Origin: Pseudoalteromonas arctica
Lineage (GTDB): Bacteria > Pseudomonadota > Gammaproteobacteria > Enterobacterales > Alteromonadaceae
Assembly (NCBI RefSeq): GCF_012927645.1
Contig: NZ_JABBMT010000010.1
Location: 62,001-126,000 of the forward strand
DNA length: 64,000 bases
Reading direction: 5' to 3'
Of the stretch, positions 23,601 to 28,764 are shown piece by piece. The position numbers and the translations under genes were made by a program. The stretch's first letter is position 1. Every line of letters starts with the position of its first letter. The notes beneath the pieces were generated by a model. It was not told where the DNA came from and made no database searches. It was given only the letters and a program-made list of their open reading frames with translations.

Positions 23601-23989
23601 AAACTATTGTTATTTAAATCATTACCATCAATCCTTCGGCCTAAATTCATTGACTTAATAGCAAAAAAGTTTGTCGCTGTTAATTGCAACCCACCAGTGG
23701 AGTTATTAAATGCGATTCCGTCTACGGTACTGTAAGGAAGCATAGCAGCATTACTCGCCATTACTTTCTCATCAGTATATTCATTACTTCCTTGTAACCC
23801 TGTTCCCCAATCAATTGTAAAATCTGTACTTGTTGATAAACCGACTGTTGCTGTGTGATTATCTACTGCACCGCCAGTATTAACAGACGTATAATCTATC
23901 GTACTTTGCGCCCACGAGTTTGCTGATACAGCAAGAGCAACTGACACGCCAAGCAAATGTAAAGATTGAGTTATTTTGTTTAATTGCAT
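8078..23989 (-). CDS. Giant multidomain surface protein fused to an outer-membrane beta-barrel
   Basis: 5,303 residues, one uninterrupted frame. The ATG at 23989 has GGAG 10 bases upstream; an in-frame GTG three codons earlier is too close to it. Order seen: signal peptide (1-27, SWA|QS); a unique beta-rich domain (about 28-215); two Ig-like units with paired Cys and a Big_5-like domain (about 216-545); a repetitive beta-solenoid region ending in RTX-like glycine/aspartate repeats (about 720-1360); Bap-type Ig repeats (about 1700-2230); a long run of He_PIG and tandem-95/cadherin-like units (about 2310-4360), including a 550-residue block present twice; a HYR-like segment; a Calx-beta domain (about 4475-4580); a PKD-like unit; a DxDxDG calcium-site stretch near 4690; a choice-of-anchor-U-like domain (about 4724-4882); two more tandem-95 units; a GlyGly-CTERM-like tail (5080-5104); a second signal-like segment; and a C-terminal barrel (5124-5303) ending in Phe. 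Probably a calcium-stabilised adhesin. It is last in a five-gene same-strand cassette. Confidence 0.9.
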   Translation of the reverse strand: MQLNKITQSLHLLGVSVALAVSANSWAQSTIDYTSVNTGGAVDNHTATVGLSTSTDFTIDWGTGLQGSNEYTDEKVMASNAAMLPYSTVDGIAFNNSTGGLQLTATNFFAIKSMNLGRRIDGNDLNNNSFTVTGYRGGVAVASDELTWSTFGAGEAEVFTQGAGTWESNDVDWSNLDKIVVSWATVSNGSGGVDGSADFQEIAVLNMVVDDPTISDSTAPTLAEITAVTTPTSDNTPNYVFSTDEAGTLSMGGSCGTSTSTTISGTGNQTITLTQTDNSTALADGTYANCTITVTDAASNASSALNITSFTVDTTAPMVAEVTAVTTPTNSTTPSYTFSSTETGTFSVGGSCGTSTSTAINSTGNQVITLTNTDNSSALAAGTYSDCTITVTDAAGNSNTPITITSFTIDTTAPTFDGASSTPNDNDSNVTASNNIAIDFSKNIALGSGNITIRNVTDSSDFEVFNIASESDGTTTTPGAGRVGITNDKIYLNPTSNLIGNRSYAIRVDATAVDDSAGNSFAGISDDTTFNFSTANTAPVVDLDSSSGSDNSSASFSEAGGGVNIASNAVVTEADGDTITTITVALTNDQDGGSEGLSVSAAAQNALGGISGASDITLQDTISITGASATVAQVTTFLQAITYSNTSATPNTTARTVSVVINDGTVNSVSRTATISVANITSASSAAAGFSTLNGINLSPAITFSNDNETLTISNALHIAGSTADGGGGTDTINVIDGADLTGFASLTGFETLTPYNNGSLTLSETQHESFTTINGNGINQFTIASANGDQTLTGDADIETYVLGAAMTFTLGNAAQNVTSSSADDTVNINAFAVTGALNGAAGTDILQAGAGADLSGATLSAFESLTLASGASVTMTEAQHDNFSTFTAPGSETITISSATDGLVGNSTIETYVLAAANTFTLGAVGQNFTGSTGDDSLNVGSFAATGVLAGNTGTDTLSIGSSGSISDATISGFENLAVASGGSASIAASQLALFSGTVSGSGTETLTILGDGNFATVSAIENYTIADDSSNARTIAISNAGHSVTASSATDAITFDIGTLAYTGTITGENSVADTLLMSNGANISSATISNVANLTLASGASVSMTASQHGNFTSTITAPGSETITITGDGDFTTLTGIESYDVADDSTNTRTITVSTGTTNVTAGSSTDAITFAIGGSAYTGTLIGENSVADQVQVTDGADISGGGFLNIGTLSLGSGATVAIDAANLGNFSTAITGSAGTETLKLMDGGVFDFTSTSVSAVEEVAIGTDNNATITLTDNFNANGQAVSVSNASGGAITAALSINASAFASDILTITASNFNGDDTLVGGSGADTIRPGGGTDSMTGNAGNDNFVGSVAQLSGDTITDLAVGDSLTITGVTGLSSANVRFNGTSTLEVDTDATDFNISELTLALSNSPAANLAFSVADSGSDTVITFVEPNSAPVFSSLNGGTTFTENGSAIVIDSDVTIADTELDALNGAIGNYNNASLTISRNGGASTQDVFANNNLLGVLIEGNTFTYNSTTVGTVTTNSAGTLVLTFNANATSAIVDSVLQSITYQNSSESPSSTVTLDYVFNDGVANSTGTNQAVVNITGLNDAPTDMSLSTTTVNQSSTGPGANIGGLSTTDVDTSDSHSYGLVSTGASVTGTCSADTNNGSFQVNGSILQTQAALSAGSYIVCLQTNDNTTTFQKSFTITVTDDVAPNAPSTPDLDAASDSGPSSTDNITSDTSPTLSGTAESGSTVRLYSDQVGAGATVIGSGVATDGNWQITTDTLSAGLDHAISAKATDSSNNVSSSSGALTVTIDTAAPIAPSMPDLSAASDSGASNTDNITNDTTPTFTGTGTTDDTITLISSIDGSIGSTVASGGVWSITVGSAMTSGSHAIMARATDSAGNITNGTSTTITIDTNVSAPSITTPIEVDGRINAVEDAHVLIQGSGADSGAVVNVTISDGANSLSRSVTAGGSGAWTISGSEFDVSSFNNGTLTVSATQSDTAGNTSSAASASVILDNAAPSAVTITTPIEGDGRVNAAEYADVLITGSGAEANASVSVTISDGANNQSRTVTADGSGAWTISGNEFDVSSFNNGTLTVSATQSDAAGNTSSAANSSVILDTVAPSAVTITTPIEGDDIVNANEDDSVLISGSGAEASATVSIDVAGVSRTITANSSGNWSLSGSELDISALNNGILTVSATQTDRAGNTSPAATTSITLDNIAPTGHAASIDQSVINASNESAMSVSLSGLEGTGTLSYQVSDGSNSVSGTATISAATLQITGINVTSLAEGTLTFSAIATDTAGNASSAVTATVTKQYNVAPVLSGTPSTTTAEDAAYSFTPTLTDSDTGDTHTFTIINKPSWASFNTSTGELSGTPDNSDVGSYANITLGVSDGTASASLAPFTLEVTNTNDAPVGQNFSFNLDEGATLTVTQGNGLLSNASDDDTGNTLTAVGVSQPQFGSLTLSGDGSFSYQHDGSENHSDSFTFQVRDSDGALSAVQTVTLTIAAVADAPVAVNDNATTDEDTAVNFSLVANDTDAEGDLVAASAAIVLPASKGTVSITNGIATYTPNANETGTDTFTYTVKDAALNTSAAATVTVTITPVNDIPEVQNVNLSIDEDTASAATDVRSLARDVEDATPTGDITIVRSPTSGQVVLDQAAGSFVYTPDSNVTGQDSFTYTVTDSEGGVSLPATVTVNIGAINDRPVVADDAITTDEDTAVSLAILANDSDVEDSGFNAANVSLENKGTGAGMYNFADVSVNLDGSLAITPKQDVNGEFSFTYTLSDSEGLSSMPATVTLTINAVNDAPVAMDNTAQLQEEGSFEVNVLGNDSDVDTGDSLDASSVTVVSAPSNGQTQVTATGAIIYTANANYFGNDSFTYTVKDNNGATSNEASVTMTVTPVNDAPIGQAQTLALDEDASVLITLLATDIENDSLTYRIESDVSQGTLVQQSADSWLYTPTANFNGSDSFSFIANDGELDSAPVSVNLTVNAINDAPVAINDTVSVSEDSAITINLAGSDIEGDTLSYQISSQPQNGSVTLTGSQAVYQGDSHFFGTDSFSFIVNDGTVDSAPADINVNVTSVNDVPVISGAPTLSVSEKTAYSFTPTAVDTEGDSLTFSITNKPSWLNFDSTSGTLSGTATNADVGVHNNIVISVSDGMDTVSLPAFNLTVINVNDAPTIGGVPALNVDQGALYSFTPIANDIDGDSLTFSISNKPSWANFDSNTGQLSGTPSNDDVGVNNNIIIAASDGALTTALSSFNLTVKNVNDAPTISGTPSTTISEDSPYQFIPSVSDIDDDSLSFSISNKPSWASFNISTGELSGTPDNSDVGSYANITLGVSDGTASASLAPFTLEVTNTNDAPVGQNFSFNLDEGATLTVTQGNGLLSNASDDDTGNTLTAVGVSQPQFGSLTLSGDGSFSYQHDGSENHSDSFTFQVRDSDGALSAVQTVTLTIAAVADAPVAVNDNATTDEDTAVNFSLVANDTDAEGDLVAASAAIVLPASKGTVSITNGIATYTPNANETGTDTFTYTVKDAALNTSAAATVTVTITPVNDIPEVQNVNLSIDEDTASAATDVRSLARDVEDATPTGDITIVRSPTSGQVVLDQAAGSFVYTPDSNVTGQDSFTYTVTDSEGGVSLPATVTVNIGAINDRPVVADDAITTDEDTAVSLAILANDSDVEDSGFNAANVSLENKGTGAGMYNFADVSVNLDGSLAITPKQDVNGEFSFTYTLSDSEGLSSMPATVTLTINAVNDAPVAMDNTAQLQEEGSFEVNVLGNDSDVDTGDSLDASSVTVVSAPSNGQTQVTATGAIIYTANANYFGNDSFTYTVKDNNGATSNEASVTMTVTPVNDAPLGLPQSLILAEDNSVLITLAGSDIENDALSYRLDEGALHGSLVQQSNDSWLYTPNANYNGSDGFSFVVNDGLLDSTTTPVSLVITAVNDAPIVGLQTGVTDEDTPVVMNLIGSDVDGDTLTYTIVSQPTYGTATLLGDQVTYQGNANYFGEDQFSYIASDGLLDSTPSTVSVTIHSVNDLPVISGIPSLAVNENDLYSFVPTATDNDDDNLSFSIENKPSWLNFDTTTGELSGRPSNADVGSYAGITVRVTDGVASQSLTPFTLIVVNVNDAPTISGSPATSIAQDTGYSFTPIVSDIDNTSLSFTIANKPSWATFDSTSGTLSGVPTRDDVGLYSHILISVSDGQLSSTLNPFSIDVTYVNAPPVANDMVMRVKEDNNLSVSAQVSDSDNDNLVIEVVTQPQFGSLTVQGTVFSYQPQADYYGSDTFSYLVTDGKVKSTIATALITVESVNDQPVAEEDTFDLARTESGRYILDVLANDTDVDGDVITIIGARASVGTISVVDQQLVYQLNANTQDTIKVEYIIADPAQAQSTGFAYINFIDSQTDAPTITPPADMSVDATGLFTRVKLGTAVAFDSDQNRLPVATFNQSMLFTPGVHQVYWQATDSSGTTTMASQQVMVHPQISLGKNKVIAEDQSYITRVYLNGPAASYPITVPYSVSGTATSDDHDLISGEVVIEQGLVGEISFRVFADSQIEADETIVITLDDSLNTGAQASNVVTISENNIAPSLVTITEQNNQSRPFVLASDDLVTITALATDNNPEDSISYSWQAADERIVDLGDAPDTLVFSTAELDIGIYEIAVTATDDAVDSLSTTVTSYVEVVAQLPKLTTADTDNDLIPDNIEGLQDKDRDGIPDYLDNINECNVLPEQVNELAQFLVEGDAGACLRKAFSSIQNSSGAAQLFESELPEDVGMDNSSGYFGFIVTDMEQKGDNYHIVLPQRMPIPAGAIYRKLINNEWIDFNTSNGDKLYSALGERGYCPSPNSQLWQEGLKEGDWCVQLRITDGGFNDDDGLANGQIVDPGGVSIMSSNNSAPVTQSDQVTIALGNSIVMDVLSNDSDADNDVLTLTSASVDLGEVAIVNNQLSYQPVLDFIGTATINYSVSDGKGGTALGTANVSVVVNSAPTTIADIASTNDRTQIVIDVLANDSDVDGDALSLISAQATQGTVTINNDDTLNYQPKAGFEGVDLIEYTVADSKGAEAQGEVKVTVKAYTTTTVKNSSSGSLGSTMVLLMIGLVFIRRQSKLTPWALLATATVVSQPVLAGEWSMDGTLGYAAVAGSTTAHQSVELANTEFDDSDISWSIGAIYSLATNWQFGVRYINLGEGSMTFVGDTLDPSNAQLDISQTVPVLSQGPAIQTAYVFPLLGQVKSKVFVGAFHYHYSIDSRSSTGQKITYNDTNTRPYFGGQLAYPVLENTDVSINYSHYKLRENDVNEWALGFQYQF
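8678..8752 (-). other. GlyGly-CTERM-like sorting segment inside the giant protein
   Basis: Residues 5080-5104 read SSSGSLG, then a short hydrophobic helix (MVLLMIGLVFI), then RRQSK. This is the small-residue, membrane-helix, Arg-Arg tripartite pattern of C-terminal sorting signals, but here it is internal and lacks the strict Gly-Gly pair. The choice-of-anchor-like domain about 200 residues before it supports the reading. An ATG inside it (8725) has TTTAGG about 7 bases upstream and could start a separate 215-residue barrel protein. Confidence 0.5.
12420..14068 (-). repeat. 1,649-bp direct repeat in the giant gene, copy B
   Basis: Matches 15270-16918 with a constant offset of 2,850 bp. The only difference found by line comparison is at 14040 (A) against 16890 (G), giving Ile instead of Thr. 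It encodes residues about 3308-3857, a He_PIG end plus about five tandem-95/cadherin-like units. Both flanks diverge at once: 12419 and 14069 are the first differing bases. Confidence 0.93.
15270..16918 (-). repeat. 1,649-bp direct repeat in the giant gene, copy A
   Basis: Partner of 12420-14068, 2,850 bp (exactly 950 codons) away, encoding residues about 2358-2907. Sequences outside the repeat are recognisably homologous at protein level on both sides but clearly diverged at DNA level, so only this interior block is homogenised. Confidence 0.93.
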
Positions 23990-23999
23990 AGCGTGCACG

Positions 24000-24067
24000 C
24001 TCCATTGTATTGTTTAAATCAAGATAGGCTCGTACTATCTTAAGGTCGATGACAAATGTTTAACGAA
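24000..24067. other. Leader between tail-collar gene and giant gene
   Basis: A short spacer with a perfect 7-bp inverted repeat, AAGATAG (24021-24027) and CTATCTT (24035-24041), with a 7-base loop and no T-run on the minus strand. It could be an mRNA processing or attenuation hairpin that sets giant-gene dosage relative to upstream genes. The function is a guess. Confidence 0.35.
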
Positions 24068-24682
24068 CTAACTTCTTGACGGGTATAGACCCTGTAGAGC
24101 AATTTGCCAATTTACCACCTGAAATGGGCTCATTATACTCACGGCTCTAGACGAACCAGCAGTATCTATAGTGACCGTACCACCTTCACTACCACCATCC
24201 ACTACAAGCCCGCTAATAGGCGTCAAACTAGGAGCCGGAGCAAAACCGGATTGCTTATAGTACCCAGCGCTTGAATTAGCAGCTAAATAAGTATCAGCAC
24301 TAGGCACTTGTGTATTTGCACCATCAGTTGCAGCATGCATTACGCCTGATACTGAGCCACTACCAGAGGGTGAGAACGCGGCACCATGGGTATGTGTTGG
24401 TAGCTGGTCTAACGACAATGAAGTGGCTTCTCGCCCTTCTTTCCAACCCAATCTATAATTCATACCTCCAGGCATCGTCCCCATACCTACGGGGCTCCGC
24501 CCACGTAAATCTGGTAAGCCAAAAGAAGTACGTGAATCTCCACCATAATTATCACCCAGCAATGAAAATAATGCTGTATTTTCACTAATTGCTTGCAGCT
24601 GACCGTAGCACAAAGCCCAATCTCGAATAGCAAAAGTTCCGCCAAACGGCATCATAGTGCCAATAAATGAATCAGAAGCCAT
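24068..24682 (-). CDS. Phage tail-collar domain protein (microcystin-dependent protein-like)
   Basis: 204 residues. The first 65 residues form a tail-collar domain: MASDSFIGTMMPFGG start, WALCYGQ, a LFSLLGDNYGGD region and LPDLRGRSPVGMG. A glycine/serine-rich middle and the usual C-terminal MSPFQVVNWQIALQG follow. This family (Mdp-like proteins) resembles phage tail-fibre tips but is often found outside prophages next to surface or secretion genes. No other phage genes are here. It lies between the 161-residue unknown gene and the giant adhesin, same strand. AGGA is about 7 bases before the ATG. The role is unproven; a tip, receptor-binding or assembly factor is plausible. Confidence 0.88.
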   Translation of the reverse strand: MASDSFIGTMMPFGGTFAIRDWALCYGQLQAISENTALFSLLGDNYGGDSRTSFGLPDLRGRSPVGMGTMPGGMNYRLGWKEGREATSLSLDQLPTHTHGAAFSPSGSGSVSGVMHAATDGANTQVPSADTYLAANSSAGYYKQSGFAPAPSLTPISGLVVDGGSEGGTVTIDTAGSSRAVSIMSPFQVVNWQIALQGLYPSRS

Positions 24683-24816
24683 ATTTAATCCTCTTTGATT
24701 GTTAAGTTTTTTTGTGACAATCGGACCTCAATATTACACTCGGTGTCACTCACTCGTTACTTGTTATAAATTACCTGTGCCAAAGCACACTGTGCTTAGT
24801 TTTCAACTCACTTAGG

Positions 24817-25302
24817 CTACGACTCTTCCTTAACTTCTTCAGCAAAAGGATCTGCAGAAAAAACAGGAGGAATAAATAACTCAGGTATGGATACTTGGCG
24901 AATACTGCCAACCGATGTTTTGTCAAAACAAACTGTACCTAATTCATTTACACTGATCTCCAATGATGGCGATTTATCCGAAGTAGGAAAACGCCAATAC
25001 AGTTCAGTGGTTTTATAGCGAACCAATACCATTTGCTCGCATTGGTCGAACTCATCTGGTTGCTCACAAAATTTATCATGATAATTGGCAAGCTTTTGCT
25101 CCCCTAAAAACATCAACACCATCGCCCCCATACCCGGGATTTCAATTACCCCAGACTCACTTGTACCAACGGTTAATTCACCGCTCCCTTCTAGCTTTGA
25201 AACAACTTGACCTGCCTCTTTATTTGGCAATGCACCATTGTTGTAGGGGTATATCGCTATGTCATAACCATATCGATTAGTCACATTAATATTTATCTTC
25301 AT
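24817..25302 (-). CDS. Conserved-context hypothetical protein, 161 residues
   Basis: Family not recognised. No signal peptide or membrane segment. The N-terminus (MKININVTNRYGYDIAIYPY) and a regular alternation of hydrophobic residues suggest a compact beta-rich domain; the C-terminus is acidic and Pro-rich (FIPPVFSADPFAEEVKEES). The start at 25302 is an ATG; an in-frame GTG at 25314 is an alternative, and neither has a strong ribosome site. Placement between the formyltransferase-like gene and the tail-collar gene suggests it belongs to the same system, perhaps as a chaperone or an appendage subunit. That is inference from context only. Confidence 0.7.
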   Translation of the reverse strand: MKININVTNRYGYDIAIYPYNNGALPNKEAGQVVSKLEGSGELTVGTSESGVIEIPGMGAMVLMFLGEQKLANYHDKFCEQPDEFDQCEQMVLVRYKTTELYWRFPTSDKSPSLEISVNELGTVCFDKTSVGSIRQVSIPELFIPPVFSADPFAEEVKEES

Positions 25303-25439
25303 TTGCCATCTCACACCTGAAGTTATGTTTTAAGCACTGTTTAACCCAAAAACCGATAACACCCACATACATCTATTTATCGCCTCAGAAAAAACACTGC
25401 TCCCTAATAAATTTAAGCCTTAAACATCCAAGCACATGG

Positions 25440-26375
25440 CTAAAAGTTTTTTTGCACCAACGACATACCAGCCTCTAAACCAAATAACATCGCAAATCGA
25501 TAGCCATCAAACCCCCCTAGTTGCGTGCCAATGATATCTAAGCGCAATGCGCCATCAACGGTTTTAATCACTAGTCCATTTTGCCTATCGACTTCAATGA
25601 CCATACCTGCTTGTACGCCAGTTAGAGTGCTATCTACAACGCTTGCTTGCAACAATTGAAATGCCTCACCTCGCAACTGAAATAGTGCGCATCCAAAGTC
25701 AACATTACCCGCACGAGCCATATTGACAATTTGCATGCCCGTTTGCTTTTGCCAATTGACTATAAGCTGCTGTTGCTCTATTTGTGGTGCGCTCTTGCAG
25801 CCATCTCCTTCTTGCTTACGCCATTTAATTTCTTTTTTTTCATCTAGTTGACAGTATTTTTCAACAAGCCTCGGTAGAGCCTGTGCGACTTTGTATTGCA
25901 CACTGTTCATGGTATCGAAGGGATGAATCTCTATCTCAACATCTGCCGCGATATTGCCATAATCAACTAACTCGGTTACTTGATGTAAGCTTAAAGCGAT
26001 TGTGTTTTCACCATTTCTCAACTGCCAATAAAGTGGGAAAGGCCCTCTATAATCAGGCAATGGGCTTGGATGGATATTGACTAAGTGACCTGTAAAGTAC
26101 TGGAGCAATGCAGGGCGGATTTTGTGCCTGAACAGGTAAATTAACCCTCGGTTAACTGCCAGCCGATCTAGCTGCGCAATCAAACCTTTATCATCTGAGC
26201 ATTTATAAGTGAGTGTTTCTATAGCACTTTGCTGCAACCAGTGTTGTAACTGCATTAAGTCATGGTTTTGCTGCGTATCAACCAATACCACACAAGCTAA
26301 TCTATTGTTTTTTAATAAATATTGCATTATAGGTAAGCTTTGACAGCTACCCGTAAAAACGGCGAATTTTTGCAT
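25440..26375 (-). CDS. Formyltransferase-fold protein (Fmt/ArnA-like)
   Basis: 311 residues. The formyltransferase core is clear: Asn100, His102 and the LPDYRG loop in NIHPSPLPDYRG, with Asp138 in VDYGNI, matching the Asn-His-Asp catalytic trio of N10-formyltetrahydrofolate-dependent enzymes. The C-terminal 100 residues resemble the Fmt C-terminal OB-like domain. It is not the housekeeping Fmt by context: it sits 10 bases after a methyltransferase gene, with AGGAGG about 5 bases before its ATG. The likely role is to formylate an amino group on a sugar nucleotide, glycan or peptide tied to the surface cassette. The substrate cannot be told from sequence. Confidence 0.82.
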   Translation of the reverse strand: MQKFAVFTGSCQSLPIMQYLLKNNRLACVVLVDTQQNHDLMQLQHWLQQSAIETLTYKCSDDKGLIAQLDRLAVNRGLIYLFRHKIRPALLQYFTGHLVNIHPSPLPDYRGPFPLYWQLRNGENTIALSLHQVTELVDYGNIAADVEIEIHPFDTMNSVQYKVAQALPRLVEKYCQLDEKKEIKWRKQEGDGCKSAPQIEQQQLIVNWQKQTGMQIVNMARAGNVDFGCALFQLRGEAFQLLQASVVDSTLTGVQAGMVIEVDRQNGLVIKTVDGALRLDIIGTQLGGFDGYRFAMLFGLEAGMSLVQKNF

Positions 26376-26385
26376 TGCAACCTCC

Positions 26386-27624
26386 TTATAACTTTACCGG
26401 CACAAACCCTGGTAAACCGCTCAATTGATAATAAAACTGCACCATGTCGCCGCTACTAGCGACAAAGTGGGTATGCTCCACATCACGAGGTTTAGCATCT
26501 ATGTAAAAAGTCATATCCGGTCTAGGATGAGTTACGCCTGAGTCATATTGCTCAACACCTTCATCGGCAAAGGTGTCGATGTGCGCATATATAGCTAAAA
26601 TACGCTCCCCCATATCTTTCACACCTGTGGGTAATTTAATCTTGCTTGCAGGAATAACCTTCACGCCATCTTGCAATTCAAGTTCTTGCATATTGAGCAA
26701 TGTTGATTTATTGATGTTTAATATTTCACCCAACTCCACACGATCTTGCTGTGCGCTAGTATTCGTATTGAGCGAATGACTATATTCCACCTCTTTCCAT
26801 TGCTGATTAAACTCGGTTTCTCCTATCACCATCATGCCCCTAACCGACACATTTTGTGGGATCATCCAGCCATCAATATTTAGAAATTTAACTAAGTGCT
26901 TAGCAATACTGAGCTGCCCTTCTTTGGTAAAACCATGCTGCATGGCCTCTAATACTAATAAATCTATCGATTCTGCGGGCTCATATTCGGTTGCATCAGC
27001 CGCTTCAATTCGCAATATAAAATCATCAAGCTGCAAGTCTTTAATTAACTGCTGTAAAGACAATATTGCGCCAGGATGTACATCCACCAAAATGACGTTG
27101 ATTTGCTGTGATGTAAAAGTATTGCTGTCTTTGTAATAGCTCAACAAAGGCAGTAATAACGGCGCAAATGGGCCACATGCAGGGTATAAAATGGTGATTG
27201 ACGGTGAGTGTTTTAGTTTACTTTGTATCGCTAGATCAATCCCACGCGCATATCCCTTAATGCGATAAACATCTTTAATGGTGTGTTTACAATTATGAGG
27301 AGACATAATTAAGCCAGATGCTGACACATATTGCCGCGTTAACTGCTCTTGGCTAAGCTGCGCCAATGCCATTGATTGTACAGCTTGATCGTACATAGCT
27401 TCGAAAGTGTTAACTAATTGCAGGTGTTCAACTTGAGTGTTACTCAATACCAACGTCATCGCATCCACAAAACTTTTTTTCAAAAGCAGCTGACGCTGCC
27501 CTGTTGTTAATTTAGCTTTCAAGAGAGACTCAAGCTGAGTACGTATTGAATGCTTTAATAACTCATCAACTTGGGGATCCACGTATTGTAAACTCACTGT
27601 AGGCTGTGAATTATGTGCTTCCAT
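26386..27624 (-). CDS. PRMT-like SAM-dependent methyltransferase
   Basis: 412 residues. Class I methyltransferase signs are motif I in ILYPACGPFAPL (about 146-157), the acidic strand end VDVHPG (Asp181), and a double-Glu-like loop EAMQHGFTKEGQ with Glu226 and Glu235. This loop resembles the one that holds the target guanidinium in arginine methyltransferases. An N-terminal helical region (1-120) and a C-terminal beta-rich region surround the core. It is the first gene of the minus-strand cassette, with a perfect FNR-type palindrome 139 bp upstream of the start codon. The substrate is unknown: the collar protein, the 161-residue protein or a glycan are candidates. Confidence 0.78.
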   Translation of the reverse strand: MEAHNSQPTVSLQYVDPQVDELLKHSIRTQLESLLKAKLTTGQRQLLLKKSFVDAMTLVLSNTQVEHLQLVNTFEAMYDQAVQSMALAQLSQEQLTRQYVSASGLIMSPHNCKHTIKDVYRIKGYARGIDLAIQSKLKHSPSITILYPACGPFAPLLLPLLSYYKDSNTFTSQQINVILVDVHPGAILSLQQLIKDLQLDDFILRIEAADATEYEPAESIDLLVLEAMQHGFTKEGQLSIAKHLVKFLNIDGWMIPQNVSVRGMMVIGETEFNQQWKEVEYSHSLNTNTSAQQDRVELGEILNINKSTLLNMQELELQDGVKVIPASKIKLPTGVKDMGERILAIYAHIDTFADEGVEQYDSGVTHPRPDMTFYIDAKPRDVEHTHFVASSGDMVQFYYQLSGLPGFVPVKL

Positions 27625-28234
27625 ACTGAAACATTCCTTTGAAATCCAATTATTATGCTAAATTCCATTGGGGAATTAATGCTATGTTCAGCTAAAAGCT
27701 TAGTTTAAAAACTATAAGGTACAACTTTAATTTTCATTTATTTTATATGGCTTTTAAGTTATTTGATTCATATCAAAAATAGTAAAAAAAGCATTATAAA
27801 AATAAATATTTTAATAAATGCGGCTTATTTTTAAGTGTTCTGAGAATGGCACAGGTACGTTATAAAAAACATTACACCTTATTACATGGCATAATTGTTA
27901 TTCTTATAAATAACTGCAGGCTTGATTTTGCTTAATTTTATAATGAGTTCATATTTATATATTGCACAATTCGAGGACTATTAGCCCAATTTGACATCGA
28001 GCGACCACTTCTCTGCTATTCTTTTTATCCGCACAGTTTTGTTTTTGTAACTTTATACAGCGTTATCGCTTATTTATGGGGAATAACCACACCACAAAAT
28101 GCTCTATTTTGACTAAAGAAACATATTACTGTGGTAAGCGCCCGAAAGATAAGCAGGCTCCAGCTAAACTTAATTAAAAAAGAGTGCTACATTATTAAAA
28201 GCAACAAGTGTCGCAGCTAAATACAAGGGGTGAT
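27625..28234. other. Long AT-rich divergent intergenic region
   Basis: About 610 bases between the divergent methyltransferase cassette and the frameshifted HEAGH gene. It contains the FNR-type palindrome at 27763-27776 (separate entry) and a small inverted repeat, AATTCC...GGAATT, at 27661-27676. No coding region, tRNA or clear insertion-sequence end was found. It is visibly AT-richer than the genes on either side. Confidence 0.5.
27763..27776. promoter_or_regulatory. Perfect FNR-type box upstream of the surface cassette
   Basis: TTGATTCATATCAA matches the FNR/EtrA consensus TTGAT-N4-ATCAA in all ten defined positions. It lies 139 bp upstream of the methyltransferase start and 459 bp upstream of the divergent gene. 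A TATAAA on the minus strand at 27742-27747 could be a -10, but its distance from the box (about 25 bases centre to centre) is shorter than in a classical class II promoter. Confidence 0.55.
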
Positions 28235-28746
28235 ATGGATATTAGGGTTGAAAAAATTCTCGCCTTTCTTACAGATATAGGTATACATCATCGCTATACT
28301 ACCTTAAACGAAAAGACTTTTTTGCCGGGAATTAAAGTTGTACTGGGCACTTTACTACTTGATTTAGAAAAAGGTCTATACCTGGTGACATCCTTCATGA
28401 AGCAGGGCATATTGCAGTAACCTCAGAGACAAACAGAACCTGTTTAACCGGCGATATGAAAAACCATGATCATCAAGCCGCTGAAGAAATGACCGCGATT
28501 GCATGGTCATGGGCCGCAGCCTGTTACTTAAATACTGCACCCGATGTTTTATTTCATCAACACGGTTATAAAGGCAGTTCAGCTAGCTTAATAACCGCTT
28601 TTAGTGATAACACTGGCTTTGGCTATCCGCTGTTATATTCATGGTTTATGTGCGAACAACCTGATCACCCCAACGGTTATCCGAACATGTTAAGGTGGCT
28701 TAGGGATGACGCCTATACGCAAGCTCAACTAAAAAAATTACAATAA
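28235..28746 (+). pseudogene. Frameshifted HEAGH metallopeptidase-like gene
   Basis: Two reading frames join into one protein of about 170 residues. The first starts at the ATG 28235 (AAGGGG four bases upstream) and reads MDIRVEKILAFL...DLEKGLY. At about 28379-28383 the frame must slip by one base, after which it reads PGDILHEAGHIAVT and continues through KNHDHQAAEEM to the stop at 28746. HEAGH (28396-28410) is a zinc-metallopeptidase signature, and Glu in AAEEM could be the third ligand. Without correction the first frame stops at 28420. The break sits next to CCTGG, so loss of one C is the simplest explanation. Either a real pseudogene, a programmed slip, or a sequencing error. No signal peptide; family not recognised further. 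Confidence 0.75.
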
Positions 28747-28764
28747 ATACGATAAGGAATATAC

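Noticed and set aside
24068-24682. Prophage or tailocin remnant
   Set aside because: A lone collar-domain gene without sheath, baseplate, lysis or capsid genes is better read as an Mdp-like protein.
25440-26375. Housekeeping methionyl-tRNA formyltransferase (fmt)
   Set aside because: Fold and catalytic residues match, but the sequence is diverged from housekeeping Fmt and it is not next to def or rsmB; it sits in an accessory cassette.
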